Shown here one piece after another: positions 16,144 through 24,237 of a DNA stretch of 29,945 nucleotides. A program made the position numbers and the translations under genes. The stretch spans positions 1-29,945 of the forward strand of contig JBNLCM010000123.1 of assembly GCA_050303815.1 (NCBI GenBank). The letters run 5' to 3'. Numbering within the stretch: the first letter of the stretch is position 1; every line of letters starts with the position of its first letter. The stretch comes from Cognatazoarcus sp050303815 (GTDB lineage Bacteria; Pseudomonadota; Gammaproteobacteria; Burkholderiales; Rhodocyclaceae). The notes under the pieces were generated by a model. It ran no database searches. It had not been told where the DNA came from and was given only the letters and a program-made list of their open reading frames with translations.

Positions 16144-16170
16144 GAGGGCGACCACCCGGTCGCCCTCGTT
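16144..16170. terminator. Hairpin between convergent lipoprotein genes
   Basis: A perfect 10-bp stem (GAGGGCGACC with GGTCGCCCTC, loop ACCC) lies 7 bases after the stop of the TPR lipoprotein gene and about 26 bases past the end of the convergent LysM gene. The T-tract is weak (GTTGTG), so it may act as a shared bidirectional terminator or as an mRNA-end stabiliser. Confidence 0.7.
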
Positions 16171-16196
16171 GTGCCTTCACGGCCGCCACGCCCGTC

Positions 16197-17336
16197 CTAC
16201 TGGATGGACTTGATGCGCTCCTGCAGGGCGATCGCCTTCTGGCGCTCGAGCATGGCGAGCTCGTTGCCCGGATCAAATTCGAGCAACAGGTCCCAGTTGT
16301 TGATCGAGCCCTGAAGATCCTGCTTGGCAAACGCTGCCCGTGCGCGGCGCATGTAGTCCGCGACGATCTCCTGGTGCATCAGATCGGCATTGCTGCGCGC
16401 CTCGCGATTGTCGGGATCCATCGCGTAGGCCTCCTTGAAGGCGTGGTAGGCCGCCAGGTTGTTGCCTTGGGCCTGTTCGCGCAGCCCTCGCTGGAACATC
16501 CGGTCGGCCGGCGTCGGCTCGGGTGGCTGGACCGGCCCGGGCGACAAGTCGGCGGTCGTCTTCTCGAAAACGGGCGCCTCGCCGCTGACATCGGTCTTGA
16601 CCGGCACCTCGACCGCCTCCGGCACGGCGGGCCTGACCACCTCGATCGGGGGGGCCTCTTCGACGGTCGGCGCCTCGACCGGGGGCGTCGGGGCCACTTC
16701 CGGCTCGACCACCTTCACCTCAACCTGCTTTCGCTCGACCGGCTTCGCTGCGGGCGGCGGGGTCTCCACCACCTGCCTGGGTGCAGGCTTGGCCGGCTTG
16801 GTCTCGACCGGCTTCTCGCCCGGAATGCGAATGGTCTGCCCGGCCGGCACCAGGCGCGGCACAGCAATGCCGTTGTAGCGGGCGAGGATGTAGAACTGGA
16901 AGATGTCGCCCATGTAGCGGCCGGCGATCTTGGACAGGGACTCGCCCGACTTGACCGTGTAGGGGAACGAGGTCTCGCCGAGCGCCGCAACCGGGTCGGA
17001 GGTAAGCTGCATCAGGAAACTCTGGGCGAGCTTGTTGGCCGGATCGATCTCCAGGGCCCGCTCGATCTCCACATGGGCTTCCTCGACCTTGCCAGCCTCG
17101 AGCAGGTCCGCCACCTTCAATGCGACCCGCTGCGCCTCCTGCTGCTCGGCGGGCGTCGCGATCTTCGGCGGCGGCGGCGGTTCCGGCGCGGCAGTGGACT
17201 CTGTCTCTGCGGACGGTGCCTCGATGACGGGTTCGGCCTCGGCCTCCTTCTCTGGGGTCGATACGCACGCCGCCAGCGAGAGGCAGGCCAGCAGCAGCAG
17301 CCGGCCGGGCATCGAGGAATGGCAGAAGTCTTTCAT
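16197..17336 (-). CDS. LysM and TPR lipoprotein
   Basis: The 379-residue product has lipobox LAAC (C24) after a hydrophobic signal. It continues with a Glu/Pro-rich segment (28-58), a TPR-like helical pair (about 64-112), a LysM domain (about 125-172: YTVKSGESLSKIAGRYMGD...IRIP), and a long Pro/Val/Glu-rich linker (175-275). A second TPR block (about 278-375) includes QGNNLAAYHAFKEAYAMDPDN and FAKQDLQGSINNWDLLLEFDPGN. This suggests a glycan-anchored scaffold spanning the periplasm. It converges on the kinase-deacetylase-TPR operon and shares its domain vocabulary, so a joint envelope function is likely but inferred. The start could instead be Met9. Confidence 0.85.
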   Translation of the reverse strand: MKDFCHSSMPGRLLLLACLSLAACVSTPEKEAEAEPVIEAPSAETESTAAPEPPPPPKIATPAEQQEAQRVALKVADLLEAGKVEEAHVEIERALEIDPANKLAQSFLMQLTSDPVAALGETSFPYTVKSGESLSKIAGRYMGDIFQFYILARYNGIAVPRLVPAGQTIRIPGEKPVETKPAKPAPRQVVETPPPAAKPVERKQVEVKVVEPEVAPTPPVEAPTVEEAPPIEVVRPAVPEAVEVPVKTDVSGEAPVFEKTTADLSPGPVQPPEPTPADRMFQRGLREQAQGNNLAAYHAFKEAYAMDPDNREARSNADLMHQEIVADYMRRARAAFAKQDLQGSINNWDLLLEFDPGNELAMLERQKAIALQERIKSIQ

Positions 17337-17596
17337 GGGCTATCCGATCGTCTCCCCGGGCACGCGACGAAGTCGGCCCTCGGGCTTCAGGATGTTGCTT
17401 TGCGCAAAGTCGTAAGCTTAAGACAAACCGCTACCTGAGCGCGAATCGCGCGGGAAGGGAGTGGCACCGCCGTCGGGTGGCCTTTCCGGTGACCCGACTT
17501 GCCCACGGCATGTCCTGTCAGGCATCGTACATGAGCCCGCCCGCGCCCAATAGCCCGCTGCGCGCGACCTACCCGCCGCCCGGCGGGGGGAACCCC
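17337..17596. other. Intergenic region with small inverted repeats
   Basis: No gene is supported in these 260 bases. It should hold the promoter of the LysM/TPR lipoprotein gene; a 10-bp perfect palindrome TTTGCGCAAA at 17399-17408 lies upstream of that gene. A 6-bp GC-rich hairpin at 17572-17587 starts 10 bases past the lysR stop, and a weaker 7-bp repeat (GTCGGGT/ACCCGAC) spans 17472-17498. Either could end the lysR transcript, but neither has a T-tract. Confidence 0.35.
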
Positions 17597-18502
17597 TCAG
17601 GCCCGATGCCCGTCAGGTTGCCTGAACCAGTCGGCGAGGAACGTGCTCATGGCGCGGACCTTCGCCGACAGGTGGCGGCGGGTCGGGTAGACGGCGTGAA
17701 TGGGCAATGGCGGTGGCGCCCAGTCACCAAGGATCGGTACCAGGCGCCCGTCGTCGAGCAGCGGGTCGAGAATGAAATCCGGCGCCCTTGTGATGCCACA
17801 GCCCGCCGCCGCCATTTCTGCCAGCAGCACGCCGTTGTTCCCGTGAACGCGACCGGACACCCGGACCTCGATGCGCTCGCCCGCAGGATCCTGAAAGTGC
17901 CAGGCATTGCCGCTGGCGGCATGGGCGTAGGTGAGACAGGCGTGCGCCGACAGGTCATCCGGCGTGGCCGGCACGCCGTTGCGCGCCAGATAGGCCGGTG
18001 AGGCCGCAGCAATCAGCTGGGCGTCGCCAATCCGACGCGCCACCAGGTTGCTGCTGCCAACGCGCCCGACCCGGATCGCCAGATCGATGCCCTCCTCGAT
18101 GAAATCCACCACGCTCTCCGACAGCACGATGTCGAGCGAAATCTCGGGGTGCGCTTCACCAAAGGCAGCGAATGCCGGCGCTAGACGCAAGATCGCAAGG
18201 GCGCCGGGTGCAGTCAGTCGCAGGCGCCCCCGCGGCAGGTGCGCGCCACCGGCCACCATCGAATCGGCTTCATCAAGGTCGGCGAGCAATTGGGTGCACC
18301 GCTCGAAGTAGGCATAGCCCTCGTCGGTCGGGCTCACCCGTCGCGTCGTCCGGTTCAGCAGGCGGACATTCAGGTGAGCCTCCAGCTGGGCCACGTGGCG
18401 CGACGCGGCGGAGGTCGAGATGCCGAGACGCTCGGCAGCTGCAGCGAAGCCCCCCGCCTCGACCACGGTGCAGAAGACCTTCATGGCTTCGAGGCGATCC
18501 AT
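17597..18502 (-). CDS. LysR-family regulator (CrgA-like), divergent from doxX
   Basis: A 301-residue LysR-type regulator. The winged helix is at about 1-60 (MDRLEAMKVFCTVVEAGGFAAAA; AASRHVAQLEAHLNVRLLNRTTRR) and the effector-binding domain at about 90-295. MDRLEAM and the RRHLSAKVRAMSTFLADWF tail are typical of the large CrgA/AaeR-like subgroup. Start 18502 is supported by AGGGA 4 bases upstream; the open frame extends 10 codons further without a better site. It is divergently placed 116 bases from doxX, the usual geometry for a LysR regulator and its target, so it probably controls the doxX-dioxygenase pair. The effector is unknown. Confidence 0.9.
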   Translation of the reverse strand: MDRLEAMKVFCTVVEAGGFAAAAERLGISTSAASRHVAQLEAHLNVRLLNRTTRRVSPTDEGYAYFERCTQLLADLDEADSMVAGGAHLPRGRLRLTAPGALAILRLAPAFAAFGEAHPEISLDIVLSESVVDFIEEGIDLAIRVGRVGSSNLVARRIGDAQLIAAASPAYLARNGVPATPDDLSAHACLTYAHAASGNAWHFQDPAGERIEVRVSGRVHGNNGVLLAEMAAAGCGITRAPDFILDPLLDDGRLVPILGDWAPPPLPIHAVYPTRRHLSAKVRAMSTFLADWFRQPDGHRA

Positions 18503-18618
18503 ATTATCCCTAATTTGGCAACTTAGATTCACGCCATTCGAACTTTATCCCAAAAATCGGGACGTGTAGCCTTCACCCATCGCGACTCCCGTCGCGCCCC
18601 GAACCCAAGGAGAGCCCC
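18503..18618. promoter_or_regulatory. Divergent promoter region lysR / doxX
   Basis: This 116-base gap between divergent starts contains an AT-rich stretch around 18500-18555 (TATTATCCCTAATTTGGCAACTTAGATT), which stands out from the GC-rich surroundings. It is the expected site for LysR binding and for both promoters. No exact palindrome was seen. Confidence 0.4.
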
Positions 18619-19053
18619 ATGACCACTCGCACCGACACCCTTCGTGACTACGGCATCGCCGCCATGCGCATCGCACTCGGCACCATGTTCATCGCCCACG
18701 GCCTGCTCAAGTTCCTGGTCTTCGGCCTCGCCGGCACGGCGGGCTTTTTCGAATCCATCGGCCTGCCCGGCTTCGCCGCCTACATCGTCGCACCTGCCGA
18801 GGTACTCGCGGGTATCGCCCTCGTTGCAGGCTTCCAGACCCGCCTGGTCGCCGCCGCGACCCTGCCGATCCTGCTGGGTGCCCTGAGCGTCCATGGGGGC
18901 AACGGGTGGGTCTTCAGTGCCCCCAACGGTGGCTGGGAGTATCCGGCCTATCTGGTCCTTGCCGCGGCTGCCCAGGTCCTGATGGGGTCCGGCGCCCTGG
19001 CCCTGGATCGTCGCCAGCCCCCCGCTGCGATCCCCCTGCCGCAGGCCGTGTGA
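18619..19053 (+). CDS. DoxX family membrane protein
   Basis: The 144-residue product has four hydrophobic segments (about 10-30, 45-70, 75-92 and 105-125). The DoxX signature is RIALGTMFIAHGLLKFLVFGLAGT at the N-terminus, followed by GFFESIGLPG and PAEVLAGIALVAGFQTRLVA. DoxX proteins are inner-membrane proteins of loosely known function, linked to redox stress and thiosulfate oxidation in some organisms. AAGGAG lies just before the ATG. It is followed after 71 bases by an extradiol dioxygenase gene. DoxX, dioxygenase and divergent LysR together form a recurring proteobacterial set, which I recall but cannot verify here. Confidence 0.9.
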   Translation: MTTRTDTLRDYGIAAMRIALGTMFIAHGLLKFLVFGLAGTAGFFESIGLPGFAAYIVAPAEVLAGIALVAGFQTRLVAAATLPILLGALSVHGGNGWVFSAPNGGWEYPAYLVLAAAAQVLMGSGALALDRRQPPAAIPLPQAV

Positions 19054-19070
19054 CGCCACGGCGCTCCCCC

Positions 19071-19098
19071 GGCGGCGCACCTGAGCGGGTGCGCCGCC
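19071..19098 (+). terminator. Strong hairpin between doxX and the dioxygenase gene
   Basis: A perfect 11-bp stem (GGCGGCGCACC with GGTGCGCCGCC) with a six-base loop (TGAGCG) lies 17 bases after the doxX stop and 27 bases before the dioxygenase ATG. There is no T-tract. It could be a partial terminator or an mRNA-stability element that sets unequal expression of the two genes. Confidence 0.6.
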
Positions 19099-19124
19099 TT
19101 CTCCCGCCTTCACGAGATCCGACC

Positions 19125-19907
19125 ATGACCGCCCAAGCCGTGCTCTTCCTGTCCCATGGCTCACCCATGACCGCCCTGGAGGCCGACGACCTCGGCCGCG
19201 CCTGGCGCTCCGTCGCCGCACGCCTTCAGCGGCCCGACGCGATCGTGATGGTGTCCGCCCACTGGATGACCAACATCCCGATGGTGACCTGCGGCGAGAA
19301 GCCGGACACGATCCATGACTTCGGCGGCTTCCCGGAAGCGCTCTATCGCCTGCGCTACCCGGCACCGGGCGCGCCCGGCCTGGCCGAGCGGATCAAGCAA
19401 CGATTGACCGACAGCGGCCTCGCCGCCGGGGCGGATCCCCGTCGCGGGCTGGACCATGGCGCGTGGATTCCGCTCCTGTTCCTGTTCCCGGAGGCCGACA
19501 TCCCGGTGCTGCAGGTATCCGTGCAGCCCGACCGGGGTGCGCACCACCACCTGGCGGTCGGCGAGGCGCTCGCCCCATTGAGCGACGACAACGTGTTGGT
19601 CGTGGGCTCAGGTCACATGACGCACAACCTGCGCGACCTGTTCCTCGACAGCGGACGCCTGCGCAACGAGACGCTCGCCTTCCGCGACTGGACGCACGAG
19701 CGGCTGATGTCAGGTCAACGCGACGCGCTGCTGGCCTGGACGGACGAAGGCCCCAACGCCCACCTCGCCCATCCGACGCCAGAGCATTTCCTGCCCTTGT
19801 TCGTGGCCCTCGGCGCCGCGGGTGCCGCAGCCCGGGTCGAGCACCTGGGTGGCGGCCTGGTCGGCAACGTGCTCGCAGCTGACAACTACCTGCTCTCGCC
19901 GGCCTGA
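19125..19907 (+). CDS. Class III extradiol ring-cleavage dioxygenase (LigB/DODA/YgiD type)
   Basis: A 260-residue metalloenzyme of the LigB superfamily. Conserved His residues are H11 (FLSHGSPM), H46 (SAHWMTN), H64 (TIHDFGGFP), H111 (GLDHGAWIPL), H164 (GSGHMTHNL) and H221 (PEHFLPL). The first two and the last fit the metal ligands of the DODA/YgiD group, which opens catecholic rings such as DOPA. Start 19125 gives the usual MTAQAVLFLSHGSP opening, although the frame continues upstream into doxX. It lies downstream of doxX behind a strong hairpin. Its stop overlaps the 3' end of the next lysR by 22 bases. The physiological substrate is unknown. Confidence 0.92.
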   Translation: MTAQAVLFLSHGSPMTALEADDLGRAWRSVAARLQRPDAIVMVSAHWMTNIPMVTCGEKPDTIHDFGGFPEALYRLRYPAPGAPGLAERIKQRLTDSGLAAGADPRRGLDHGAWIPLLFLFPEADIPVLQVSVQPDRGAHHHLAVGEALAPLSDDNVLVVGSGHMTHNLRDLFLDSGRLRNETLAFRDWTHERLMSGQRDALLAWTDEGPNAHLAHPTPEHFLPLFVALGAAGAAARVEHLGGGLVGNVLAADNYLLSPA

Positions 19908-20800
19908 GGGCGGCCGGCCAACTCGTCGAGCACCTGCACGAAGGCCGACACCAGCGGCGAGCCGCCGCCCGCGGGCAAGGCCACCGACAGGGCGAAGGTC
20001 GCGCCGTCGTCCGCCACCGGCACGACGCGGACCCGCGGCAACCGGATGCACGATAGCGGGGCCGGCAACAGCGCGATGCCCAGCCCCGCGCCCGCCAGCG
20101 CGACCTGGGTGGTGGCCTCCCGCGCGGTCTGCACGATCCGCGGCTCGAATCCGGCTCGCCGGCACAGGCGGCGCAGAATGTCCGGCAAGCCGGTACCGAC
20201 ACCGACCGGGAAACTGATGAACCCCTCGCCCGCGAGCTCCGAGAAGGGCACCGACGATCGCCCGGCGAGCGGGTGGTCGGCGTGCAGGAAGAGGCAAAGC
20301 GGATCGCTGCCGATCTCGCGCACGATCACGCCGTGCGGCAATTCACCTCCCACGTAGCGCACCAGGCCGACGTCAAGCAGCCCCCCCGCGATGGCGGCCA
20401 GTTGTTCCGCCGTAAACATCTCCTTGAGCTGGAGTTCCACTTCGGGATACTGGCCCCGGTACGTGTGGAGCAGGTCGGGCAAGGTCGACGCATACGGCAG
20501 GGACGACGTGAAGCCCACGCGCAGCACACCCAGCTCACCGCGCGCCGCGCGCCGCACCTCGTCGGTGGCGCTCTGCGCTGCGGCGAGGATCTCACGCGCC
20601 CTGACCAGGAAGCGCTGGCCGGGCTCGGTCAGCGCCACCTTGCGCTTGGTCCGCTCGAGCAACACGGCGCCTACGTCCTCTTCCAGCGCGCGGATCTGGA
20701 TCGAGAGAGGCGGCTGACCGATGTGCAGCCGCGCGGCGGCGCGGCGAAAGTTCAATTCCTCGGCCACGGCGACGAAGTAGCGCAGATGCCTCAACTCCAT
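19886..20800 (-). CDS. LysR-family regulator divergent from an MFS exporter
   Basis: A 304-residue LysR-type regulator with helix-turn-helix at about 1-58 (MELRHLRYFVAVAEELNFRRAAARLHIGQPPLSIQIRALE) and effector domain at about 88-295. The MELRHLRYFVAVAEELNF opening resembles the BenM/CatM-like subgroup that senses aromatic acids. Start 20800 is chosen by that signature; the frame runs 38 codons further upstream without family similarity. Its 3' end overlaps the dioxygenase gene by 22 bases. It diverges from the MFS gene at 20902, with a 19-bp near-palindrome just upstream of its start, and is likely its regulator. Confidence 0.9.
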   Translation of the reverse strand: MELRHLRYFVAVAEELNFRRAAARLHIGQPPLSIQIRALEEDVGAVLLERTKRKVALTEPGQRFLVRAREILAAAQSATDEVRRAARGELGVLRVGFTSSLPYASTLPDLLHTYRGQYPEVELQLKEMFTAEQLAAIAGGLLDVGLVRYVGGELPHGVIVREIGSDPLCLFLHADHPLAGRSSVPFSELAGEGFISFPVGVGTGLPDILRRLCRRAGFEPRIVQTAREATTQVALAGAGLGIALLPAPLSCIRLPRVRVVPVADDGATFALSVALPAGGGSPLVSAFVQVLDELAGRPQAGESR

Positions 20801-20810
20801 TGATATCTTC

Positions 20811-20829
20811 CAGGTATCACTGACACCTG
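20811..20829. promoter_or_regulatory. Candidate LysR operator, 19-bp near-palindrome
   Basis: CAGGTATCACTGACACCTG is a palindrome around its central base except for one mismatched pair, and it sits between the divergent lysR (20800) and MFS (20902) starts. AT-rich sequence with TATATT (20835-20840), a possible minus-10, follows. Position and symmetry suit an autoregulatory LysR site; this is inference. Confidence 0.55.
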
Positions 20830-20901
20830 AAAAATATATTGGACCACCACTTCCAATCAACCTATCGTTGCCGCAATGCGACACGCCGACTTCACGAATC
20901 C

Positions 20902-22137
20902 ATGAGCACGCCATCGATCGCGCAGGAGCGCCTGGAGGCTGGCAGCGCGGGCTACCGCAAGGCCAACCTTGCCCTGTTCGTTGCGGGCTTCGCCTGCTTT
21001 GCGATGCTCTATGGCACCCAGCCGATCCTGCCGCTGCTGGTGGACGTCTTCGGCGTATCCCCTGCCACCGCCAGTCTGACCGTCTCGGCGGGCACCATCA
21101 CGCTGGCCGCCCTGCTCATCCCGGCCAGCATCCTGTCAGACCGCTTTGGGCGCCAGACCGTGATGCGCTGGTCGCTGGTCGCCGCCGCCCTATTCGCCAC
21201 GCTGTCGGCACTGGTCACAGACTTCACCCAGTTGCTGGTCCTCCGCGGCCTGCTCGGCATCGCCATTGCCGGCGTACCGGCGGCTGCCATGGCCTACCTC
21301 GGCGAAGAGGTCGCGCCCAGCGCACAGGGGCGGGCCATGGGCCTCTATATCGCGGGCAACGCATTCGGTGGCATGAGCGGGCGATTCATCGCCGCCGTGC
21401 TCACCGATCTCGGCGACTGGCGCGTCGGACTCTTTGCCCTGGGCATCCTGGGCGCCATCTCGGCCATCCTGTTCTGGCGCGCGCTGCCGGAATCGCACCA
21501 CTTCCGCCGGCGCAGCATCGCCCTGCCCGCCCTGTGGCGCGACGTGCGCAGCGTCTATGGCGATAGCGGCCTGCCCTGGCTGTTCGTCACTGCCTTCCTG
21601 CTGATGGGTAGCTTCGTCGGTCTCTACAACTTCCTCGGCTTCCGCCTCGTCGCGGCACCGTTCGCCCTGAGCCCGTCATGGATCGGCGCGATCTTCCTGA
21701 TGTACGTGATCGGCAGCTGGGCTTCGGCCTGGGCCGGCCGGCTGGCCGACCAGATCGGGCGTCGCAACGTGCTGTGGGTGATGATCTGCATCGCCGGCAC
21801 CGGTCTGCTGGTCACCCTGGTGTCGCACCTCCTGCCGATCATTCTCGGCCTCGCGCTGTTCACCTTCGGCTTCTTCGGCGCCCACAGCGTGGCCAGCGGA
21901 TGGGTCGGACGGCGTGCGGGCGAGCAGCGAGCCCTCGCCGCCGCCATCTACCTGTCGAGCTACTACCTGGGAGGCAGTGTGCTCGGCAGCGCGACGGGCC
22001 TGGCCTGGACCGCGGCGGCGTGGCCCGGCGTCGTGACGATGCTCGCCTGCACGGTCGGCGCCGTGCTGCTGGTTTCGCTGCGCCTGCGGGCGATCCCCCG
22101 CAAAGACGTACCCGCCTCCGCGGCCGTGGCGGCCTGA
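20902..22137 (+). CDS. MFS transporter (YnfM/arabinose-efflux-like)
   Basis: A 411-residue major facilitator with about 12 membrane segments. It opens with ANLALFVAGFACFAMLYGTQPILPLL, typical of the YnfM-type drug/metabolite exporters. Motif A, DRFGRQ (80-85), lies between TM2 and TM3, and its degenerate repeat ADQIGRRN lies between TM8 and TM9. Start 20902 puts a 20-residue hydrophilic tail before TM1; an upstream in-frame ATG at 20839 would add a Cys/Arg-rich stretch with no family match. It is probably controlled by the divergent LysR. The substrate is unknown, but efflux of small polar or aromatic compounds is the usual guess for this group. Confidence 0.9.
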   Translation: MSTPSIAQERLEAGSAGYRKANLALFVAGFACFAMLYGTQPILPLLVDVFGVSPATASLTVSAGTITLAALLIPASILSDRFGRQTVMRWSLVAAALFATLSALVTDFTQLLVLRGLLGIAIAGVPAAAMAYLGEEVAPSAQGRAMGLYIAGNAFGGMSGRFIAAVLTDLGDWRVGLFALGILGAISAILFWRALPESHHFRRRSIALPALWRDVRSVYGDSGLPWLFVTAFLLMGSFVGLYNFLGFRLVAAPFALSPSWIGAIFLMYVIGSWASAWAGRLADQIGRRNVLWVMICIAGTGLLVTLVSHLLPIILGLALFTFGFFGAHSVASGWVGRRAGEQRALAAAIYLSSYYLGGSVLGSATGLAWTAAAWPGVVTMLACTVGAVLLVSLRLRAIPRKDVPASAAVAA

Positions 22138-22150
22138 GCGGGCGGGCGCC

Positions 22151-22981
22151 TCAGCCGGCGCCGGCCAGCCGTTGCCGGATCAGGCGCAAACGCGCCTTGA
22201 TCCGCCGGGCGTTGTCCGGCCCCATGCGAACCATCATCTTCTGCCCTGCCGAAAGGGCTTCCAGCTCGGGGTCGGCGAACTGGTAGATCACCTTCGGCTG
22301 GACCAGCCGTATCGGCCCTGCGATTTCGGGCGCCGCCAGCAGGTGATCGATCACCGCCACCAGCCGGTCGTTGAAGTTCCCGGTCGGATATCCGAGCTCC
22401 CGGTAGGCTTGCTGGAACACGGGATACAAGCGTTTGTAGCCGGCAATCAGGGCGTCGACGTCAGCGGATTCCGCCATGGTCACATAGGGCGCGTAGCGTC
22501 GTGCATTGGCAGGAGAGAGAATCAGCGCCCCCGAGTCCTTGTCGACGACGGGGAGGCCCGCGGCCGTCGAAACCGGCCACAGGCGGGGTGTCACCCGCTC
22601 ACGTGGCAGGTTGTCCACCGTGGCAACGAGGCGACGAACCAGGTTGTCCGGCACCACGGCCCGGACGGCGGCATCGCCGACGGCTTCAGTGGTCCACTCG
22701 GCCACCACGGGATCGCTTTCGTCAAGCGGCGGCGTCGCCTCTGCCGGCGCGGTGGCACCGGCGGCGTCCGCCTGCCCGTCGCCTGCGCCCGCGGGTACTG
22801 ATGCCTGAACCTGGTCGATCGGATAACGCGTCTCGGACGCGTCCGGCGGCGCGCTGGCCGGCGCCGGCAGGGCCTCTGCCGTCGGGGCGGGAAGCCCGGG
22901 TGGCGCCGCCGGCTGCCGCATCAGGAACCAGCCGGCCACGACCGCCAGGACCACCACCACCACCGCAATCACCGCCTTCAT
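22151..22981 (-). CDS. DUF3014 family membrane-anchored protein
   Basis: The 276-residue product has a single N-terminal membrane anchor (about 2-24, after Lys2), then a Pro/Ala-rich linker (27-95) and a conserved C-terminal domain (about 96-270). The landmarks are PPLDESDP, RRLVATVDNLPRE, RRYAPYV, YKRLYPVFQQAYRELGYPTGNFNDRL, and PKVIYQFADPELEALSAGQKMMVRMGPDN. These match my memory of DUF3014, a proteobacterial envelope family of unknown function. Start 22981 places the anchor at the N-terminus. It ends 13 bases from the convergent MFS gene and diverges from the RND operon. The ordered domain faces the periplasm if the anchor is oriented N-in. Confidence 0.85.
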   Translation of the reverse strand: MKAVIAVVVVVLAVVAGWFLMRQPAAPPGLPAPTAEALPAPASAPPDASETRYPIDQVQASVPAGAGDGQADAAGATAPAEATPPLDESDPVVAEWTTEAVGDAAVRAVVPDNLVRRLVATVDNLPRERVTPRLWPVSTAAGLPVVDKDSGALILSPANARRYAPYVTMAESADVDALIAGYKRLYPVFQQAYRELGYPTGNFNDRLVAVIDHLLAAPEIAGPIRLVQPKVIYQFADPELEALSAGQKMMVRMGPDNARRIKARLRLIRQRLAGAG

Positions 22982-23135
22982 GTTGCCTCTCACCACGCCG
23001 GAAGGGACGGCCACAGGGTACAACCGTTTTCGATTTCAGGTATCCCGCCGCGCGAGGGGCTGCGGCGGCCTTCACGCCAAAGGTTAAGATGCGCAAAGAT
23101 TGGAAACCAGACAACTCGAGGCCGGTCCTCCCCCC

Positions 23136-24218
23136 ATGCACCCCTTGCTCTGCGGCATTCGCGTCCCGGCCCTGATAGCGGCCCTGCTGCTCCCGCCGCA
23201 GGCTTCTGCGCAGGCCGTGGCGCCGGTGGAGGTGGTCACCCTCGCGGCGACCGCCGGATCAAGCGCCCTCGACCTGACCGGCAGCGTCACGGCGCAGCGC
23301 CGGGCAGAACTGTCTCCGCGCGTCAGCGGACTGGTCGCGCGCATCCACGTTGACGTCGGCGACCGGGTCCGCGCTGGCCAGGCCCTGATCGAACTCGACA
23401 ACGAGCTGGCGCGACTGGCCCGCCAGCGCGACCAGGCTCAACTCGACGAGGCGCGCGCCCGGGTGCGGGAAGCCGAGCGACTTCACGCCGAGAACCGCTC
23501 GCTGGTCGATCGGGCCTTCCTGCCCGAAACGCGCCTCGCGGCCAGCCAGGCGGAGGTGGACATCGCGCGCGCCGCCGCCGGGCGGATCGAGGCACAGCTG
23601 AGAGAGTCGTCCGAGCGCGTGACACGCCATCGGGTCGCCGCGCCATTCGACGGCGTCATTGCCCAGCGCATGGCGGAACTGGGCGAGTGGGTGGACACCG
23701 GTGATGGCCTGTTCGAACTGGTCGCGCTCAAGCCCCTGCGGATCGATGTCCAGATGCCCCAGGAGCGGTTCGCCGACGTGACGCCAGGGACGCCGGTGAC
23801 GGTCTTGCCTGATGCGCTCCCCGGCACGCGGCTGGACGGCCGGGTCGAGGCCAGGGTACCGGTCGGCGATGCCGTGGCGCGGACCTTCCTCGTGCGGATC
23901 CTGGTCGAGGATCCGGGCGAGCGCATCGTGCCAGGCATGTCCGCACACGTGCGCTTCGACCTGACGGACGACACCCGGGGCGTCTCGGTGCCGCGGGACG
24001 CCCTCGTCCGCAGCGCCGACGGCACGACAGAGGTCTGGCTGGCGGTCAGCGCCGACGACGGCAAGGTGGTGGCGCGCAAGCGCAGCGTCGTCGCCGGACG
24101 CTCGCTGGGCGACCGGATCGCCATCGAGCGTGGGCTGGCGCCGGGCGACCGGATCATCGTGCGGGGCAACGAACGACTGCGCGATGGCCAGGCCCTGCGC
24201 ATCGTCACGGCACACTGA
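23136..24218 (+). CDS. RND efflux periplasmic adaptor subunit
   Basis: A 360-residue membrane-fusion protein with an N-terminal signal peptide (about 1-25, cleavage after ASA). The two half-lipoyl motifs are visible: LSPRVSGLVARIHVDVGDRV (about 60-80) and VAAPFDGVIAQRMAELGEWV (about 168-188). They flank an alpha-helical hairpin (about 92-158, rich in Ala, Arg and Glu). Beta-barrel and membrane-proximal domains follow (LKPLRIDVQMPQERF; VPRDALVRSADG). The start at 23136 is chosen because it begins the signal peptide. It is followed after 19 bases by the pump gene, so the two are co-transcribed. No outer-membrane factor is in the window. Confidence 0.92.
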   Translation: MHPLLCGIRVPALIAALLLPPQASAQAVAPVEVVTLAATAGSSALDLTGSVTAQRRAELSPRVSGLVARIHVDVGDRVRAGQALIELDNELARLARQRDQAQLDEARARVREAERLHAENRSLVDRAFLPETRLAASQAEVDIARAAAGRIEAQLRESSERVTRHRVAAPFDGVIAQRMAELGEWVDTGDGLFELVALKPLRIDVQMPQERFADVTPGTPVTVLPDALPGTRLDGRVEARVPVGDAVARTFLVRILVEDPGERIVPGMSAHVRFDLTDDTRGVSVPRDALVRSADGTTEVWLAVSADDGKVVARKRSVVAGRSLGDRIAIERGLAPGDRIIVRGNERLRDGQALRIVTAH

Positions 24219-24237
24219 GCATGAGGCGCCGCTGAGC

